From contig CAPNGW010000026.1 in assembly GCA_948665105.1 (NCBI GenBank), forward strand, positions 1 through 14,822: 14,822 nt of DNA, given 5' to 3'. Numbering within the stretch: the stretch's first letter is position 1; the number at the start of each line of letters is the position of its first letter. The position numbers and the translations under genes are program-made. The notes beneath the pieces were generated by a model that was not told the origin of the DNA, ran no database searches, and was given only the letters and a program-made list of their open reading frames with translations. This DNA comes from an uncultured Lachnospiraceae bacterium. GTDB lineage: Bacteria > Bacillota > Clostridia > Lachnospirales > Lachnospiraceae. Shown piece by piece: positions 13,606 through 14,822 of this stretch.

Positions 13606-13895
13606 TCTGCAAAATCTCCCACATCCATACTATATCATACGAATCTTTTCATAGTTCATCATAACGTTTTGTCTTTTCCATGGTTTCCACCATTATATTG
13701 ATATTTTTTTTACATTTCGGAGCTGTATCGCTCCCGACATCATCATTATAAAGCCTATAGGAAATATCAGGTCTATTGAGCAATATCCACAAATCTAAGA
13801 GGCCTTCTGTACTGACAGTTGCGCAATGCGGGAGGCCGCTCATCCTTGATACCTTTTAAAATTCGCTTTTATAGTCACAGTTATACGTCCATCTC
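13606..13895. other. Decayed spacer with no recognisable gene
   Basis: This 290-bp stretch lies between the truncated dehydrogenase and the MerR pseudogene. A 64-codon leftward frame (13843-13649) has no recognisable family features, and a short GGCCT/AGGCC inverted repeat sits near 13801-13835. I see no convincing gene; it probably replaced or is the eroded N-terminal part of the dehydrogenase gene. Confidence 0.5.
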
Positions 13896-14575
13896 TCAGC
13901 CATGCAGACGGATGGGTACCTGCAGGCGAAGAAACATGCCACGCTCCTTGAAATCCAGAGGTATCTCAACAATTACCTCACACAGATAGTCTCCCGCCAC
14001 CGTGTAATGCTTCTCCTCAATGGTGGCCAGCAGGCGGTCTATATACTCTTTTTCCTTCTCGAAGCGGTCACAGTAAATACACAGGTAAAGAGCTTGCCGG
14101 CGTCACTGTAATCAGCTTATCATCCACATAGCCCTGGTCCACAAATTCAAAAATCTGAGTAGAATACAGGTTCCGCTTCATAAAGTTTTCTTTTCGTAAA
14201 ATGGTTCCGGCGTTGGCAAAGTAAAAGGGAGAGATATTGTGGGCTGCCATATCCTCCTTGAGATTCCGCAATATTTTCTCATATTCTGTAATATCAATCA
14301 TAAAAATTCGCGGAGGCGGTGGTGACGTACATCTGGCATTTGGGGATATATTCCAGTACGATGGTCCCGTCGGGTGGCGCCGACTCGTAACGCTCATAGC
14401 TATCCAAGGTACGTTCAATGCCGCCTCTGCAAATTCAGTTCCTCAATTCTGGCATCTACGGCCGCAAGATTCTCCTTCAGCAGTTAACTGATACGCCCCT
14501 GCATCCCAGGCATGCATATGAGACTTAATTTCCTTTAAAGGCATGCCTAAGGCCTTCATCATTTGTTAATTTCAT
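13896..14575 (-). pseudogene. MerR-family regulator with effector domain, HTH deleted and multiply frameshifted
   Basis: Pieces of one protein can be followed leftward across frames: ALGMPLKEIKSHMHAW (end of a MerR DNA-binding region), LLKENLAAVDARIEELNLQR (the linker coiled coil), then ERTLDSYERYESAPPDGTIV and EYIPKCQMYVTT, then DITEYEKILRNLKEDMAAHN through GTILRKENFMKRNLYSTQ, and finally YLCIYCDRFEKEKEYIDRLL with a GyrI-like effector end at the TGA at 13896. At least four frame changes are needed, near 14480, 14430, 14305 and 14095. A start at 14575 with GGGAGG reads only MKLTN before the remnant, so the winged-helix HTH (about 60 residues) has been deleted. The gene cannot make a working regulator. 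Its promoter and palindromic operator remain. Confidence 0.8.
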
Positions 14576-14616
14576 TCCGGCCTCCCTTCACAATGCACCC
14601 ACCACGTTTTAAAACC

Positions 14617-14645
14617 ATTATACTCAACAAACCTTATACCTGCAA
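14617..14645 (-). promoter_or_regulatory. Promoter of the MerR pseudogene
   Basis: On the minus strand TTGCAG (14645-14640), 17 bp, then a perfect TATAAT (14622-14617), followed by GGGAGG and an ATG at 14575. Confidence 0.7.
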
Positions 14646-14653
14646 TAAGGTTT
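14629..14653. promoter_or_regulatory. Perfect 9-bp palindrome over the -35 box, likely operator
   Basis: AAACCTTAT (14629-14637) and ATAAGGTTT (14645-14653) are perfect arms around a 7-nt centre that contains most of the -35 hexamer. It is a plausible regulator-binding site; classical MerR sites lie between -35 and -10 with a 19-bp spacer, which is not the arrangement here. Confidence 0.55.
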
Positions 14654-14711
14654 CTCTGCCTTATAACCGGAAATTTGTACAACAACGCGGACAAGGTTTT
14701 TCCTATAAAAC

Positions 14712-14740
14712 AAAAAACGCCATACATTCTGTATGACGCA
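14712..14740 (-). terminator. Intrinsic terminator of the tRNA-Lys transcript
   Basis: In the minus-strand RNA, GCGUCAUAC and GUAUGGCGU form a stem with one G-U wobble and a 5-nt loop, followed by six T. It lies ten bases past the tRNA 3' end. Confidence 0.85.
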
Positions 14741-14749
14741 TACTATTCC

Positions 14750-14822
14750 TGAGCGTGCCGGGGTTCGAACCCGGGACAACTTGATTAAAAGTCAAGTGCT
14801 CTACCAACTGAGCTACACACCC
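14750..14822 (-). tRNA. tRNA-Lys (anticodon UUU)
   Basis: The 73-nt gene starts at the window edge. The acceptor arms GGGTGTG and CACGCTC pair seven bases with two G-U wobbles, the D-arm reads GCTCAGTTGGTAGAGC, the anticodon stem CTTGA/TCAAG encloses loop CTTTTAA with anticodon TTT, and the T-arm contains CCGGGTTCGAACCCCGG. CCA is not encoded; A73 is followed by GGAA. Confidence 0.95.

Noticed and set aside
12778..13701. 307-codon rightward open frame
   Set aside because: It is the antisense shadow of the dehydrogenase-like coding sequence on the other strand, which has clear family motifs.
13649..13843. 64-codon leftward frame as a real small gene
   Set aside because: Weak ribosome site, no family resemblance, and it lies in a clearly decayed stretch.

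Overview
The window looks like chromosomal DNA from a low-to-mid GC gut Firmicute, most likely Clostridia / Lachnospiraceae. This is inferred from strong AGGAGG ribosome sites, TTGACA/TATAAT promoters, protein character and gene content; no marker gene settles the species. Its core (about 1.56-9.79 kb) is a sialic acid (N-acetylneuraminate) uptake and breakdown locus. East of it (9.8-14.6 kb) lies a patchwork of decayed genes and structured repeats ending at a tRNA-Lys.

Layout. 1-643 (-) is the N-terminal half of a MATE efflux pump with a promoter and a hairpin-bearing leader. 893-1549 (+) is a TPR lipoprotein. 1565-7938 (-) is the nan cluster, in transcription order nanE, sugar-binding lipoprotein, two ABC permeases, nanQ (YhcH family), ROK kinase nanK, then an RpiR-family regulator that also has its own promoter. 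8226-9790 (+), divergent from nanE, holds nanA (sialate lyase) and an SGNH esterase overlapping it by one base. Two nearly identical 14-bp elements sit between the divergent promoters and are the best operator candidates.

How the genes work together: the lipoprotein and two permeases import free sialic acid (no ATPase is encoded here, so a shared MsmK/MalK-type ATPase is expected elsewhere); NanQ would speed anomer conversion; the SGNH esterase may remove O-acetyl groups; NanA splits Neu5Ac to ManNAc and pyruvate; NanK phosphorylates ManNAc; NanE makes GlcNAc-6-P. No sialidase, NagA or NagB is present. The gene set resembles the pneumococcal SatABC/nanE/nanA/nanK/RpiR locus.

East of nan: a small membrane-protein gene broken by two opposite frameshifts (9798-10313), preceded by a leader with two tandem hairpins that share an identical 13-nt loop and show compensatory stem changes (the most unusual signal here); a bidirectional terminator; a response-regulator fragment; a pair of inverted repeats sharing ACAGTTCA, one of which has given a HAD phosphatase gene a new C-terminus; an esterase-HAD operon; a 121-bp nested inverted-repeat element; an N-terminally truncated 2,4-diaminopentanoate dehydrogenase-like gene; a MerR-family pseudogene with several frameshifts but an intact promoter and palindrome; and tRNA-Lys(UUU) with its terminator.

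No complete new defence or mobile system is visible. The strongest leads are the tandem-hairpin leader, the nanA-coupled SGNH esterase and the paired operator-like elements.
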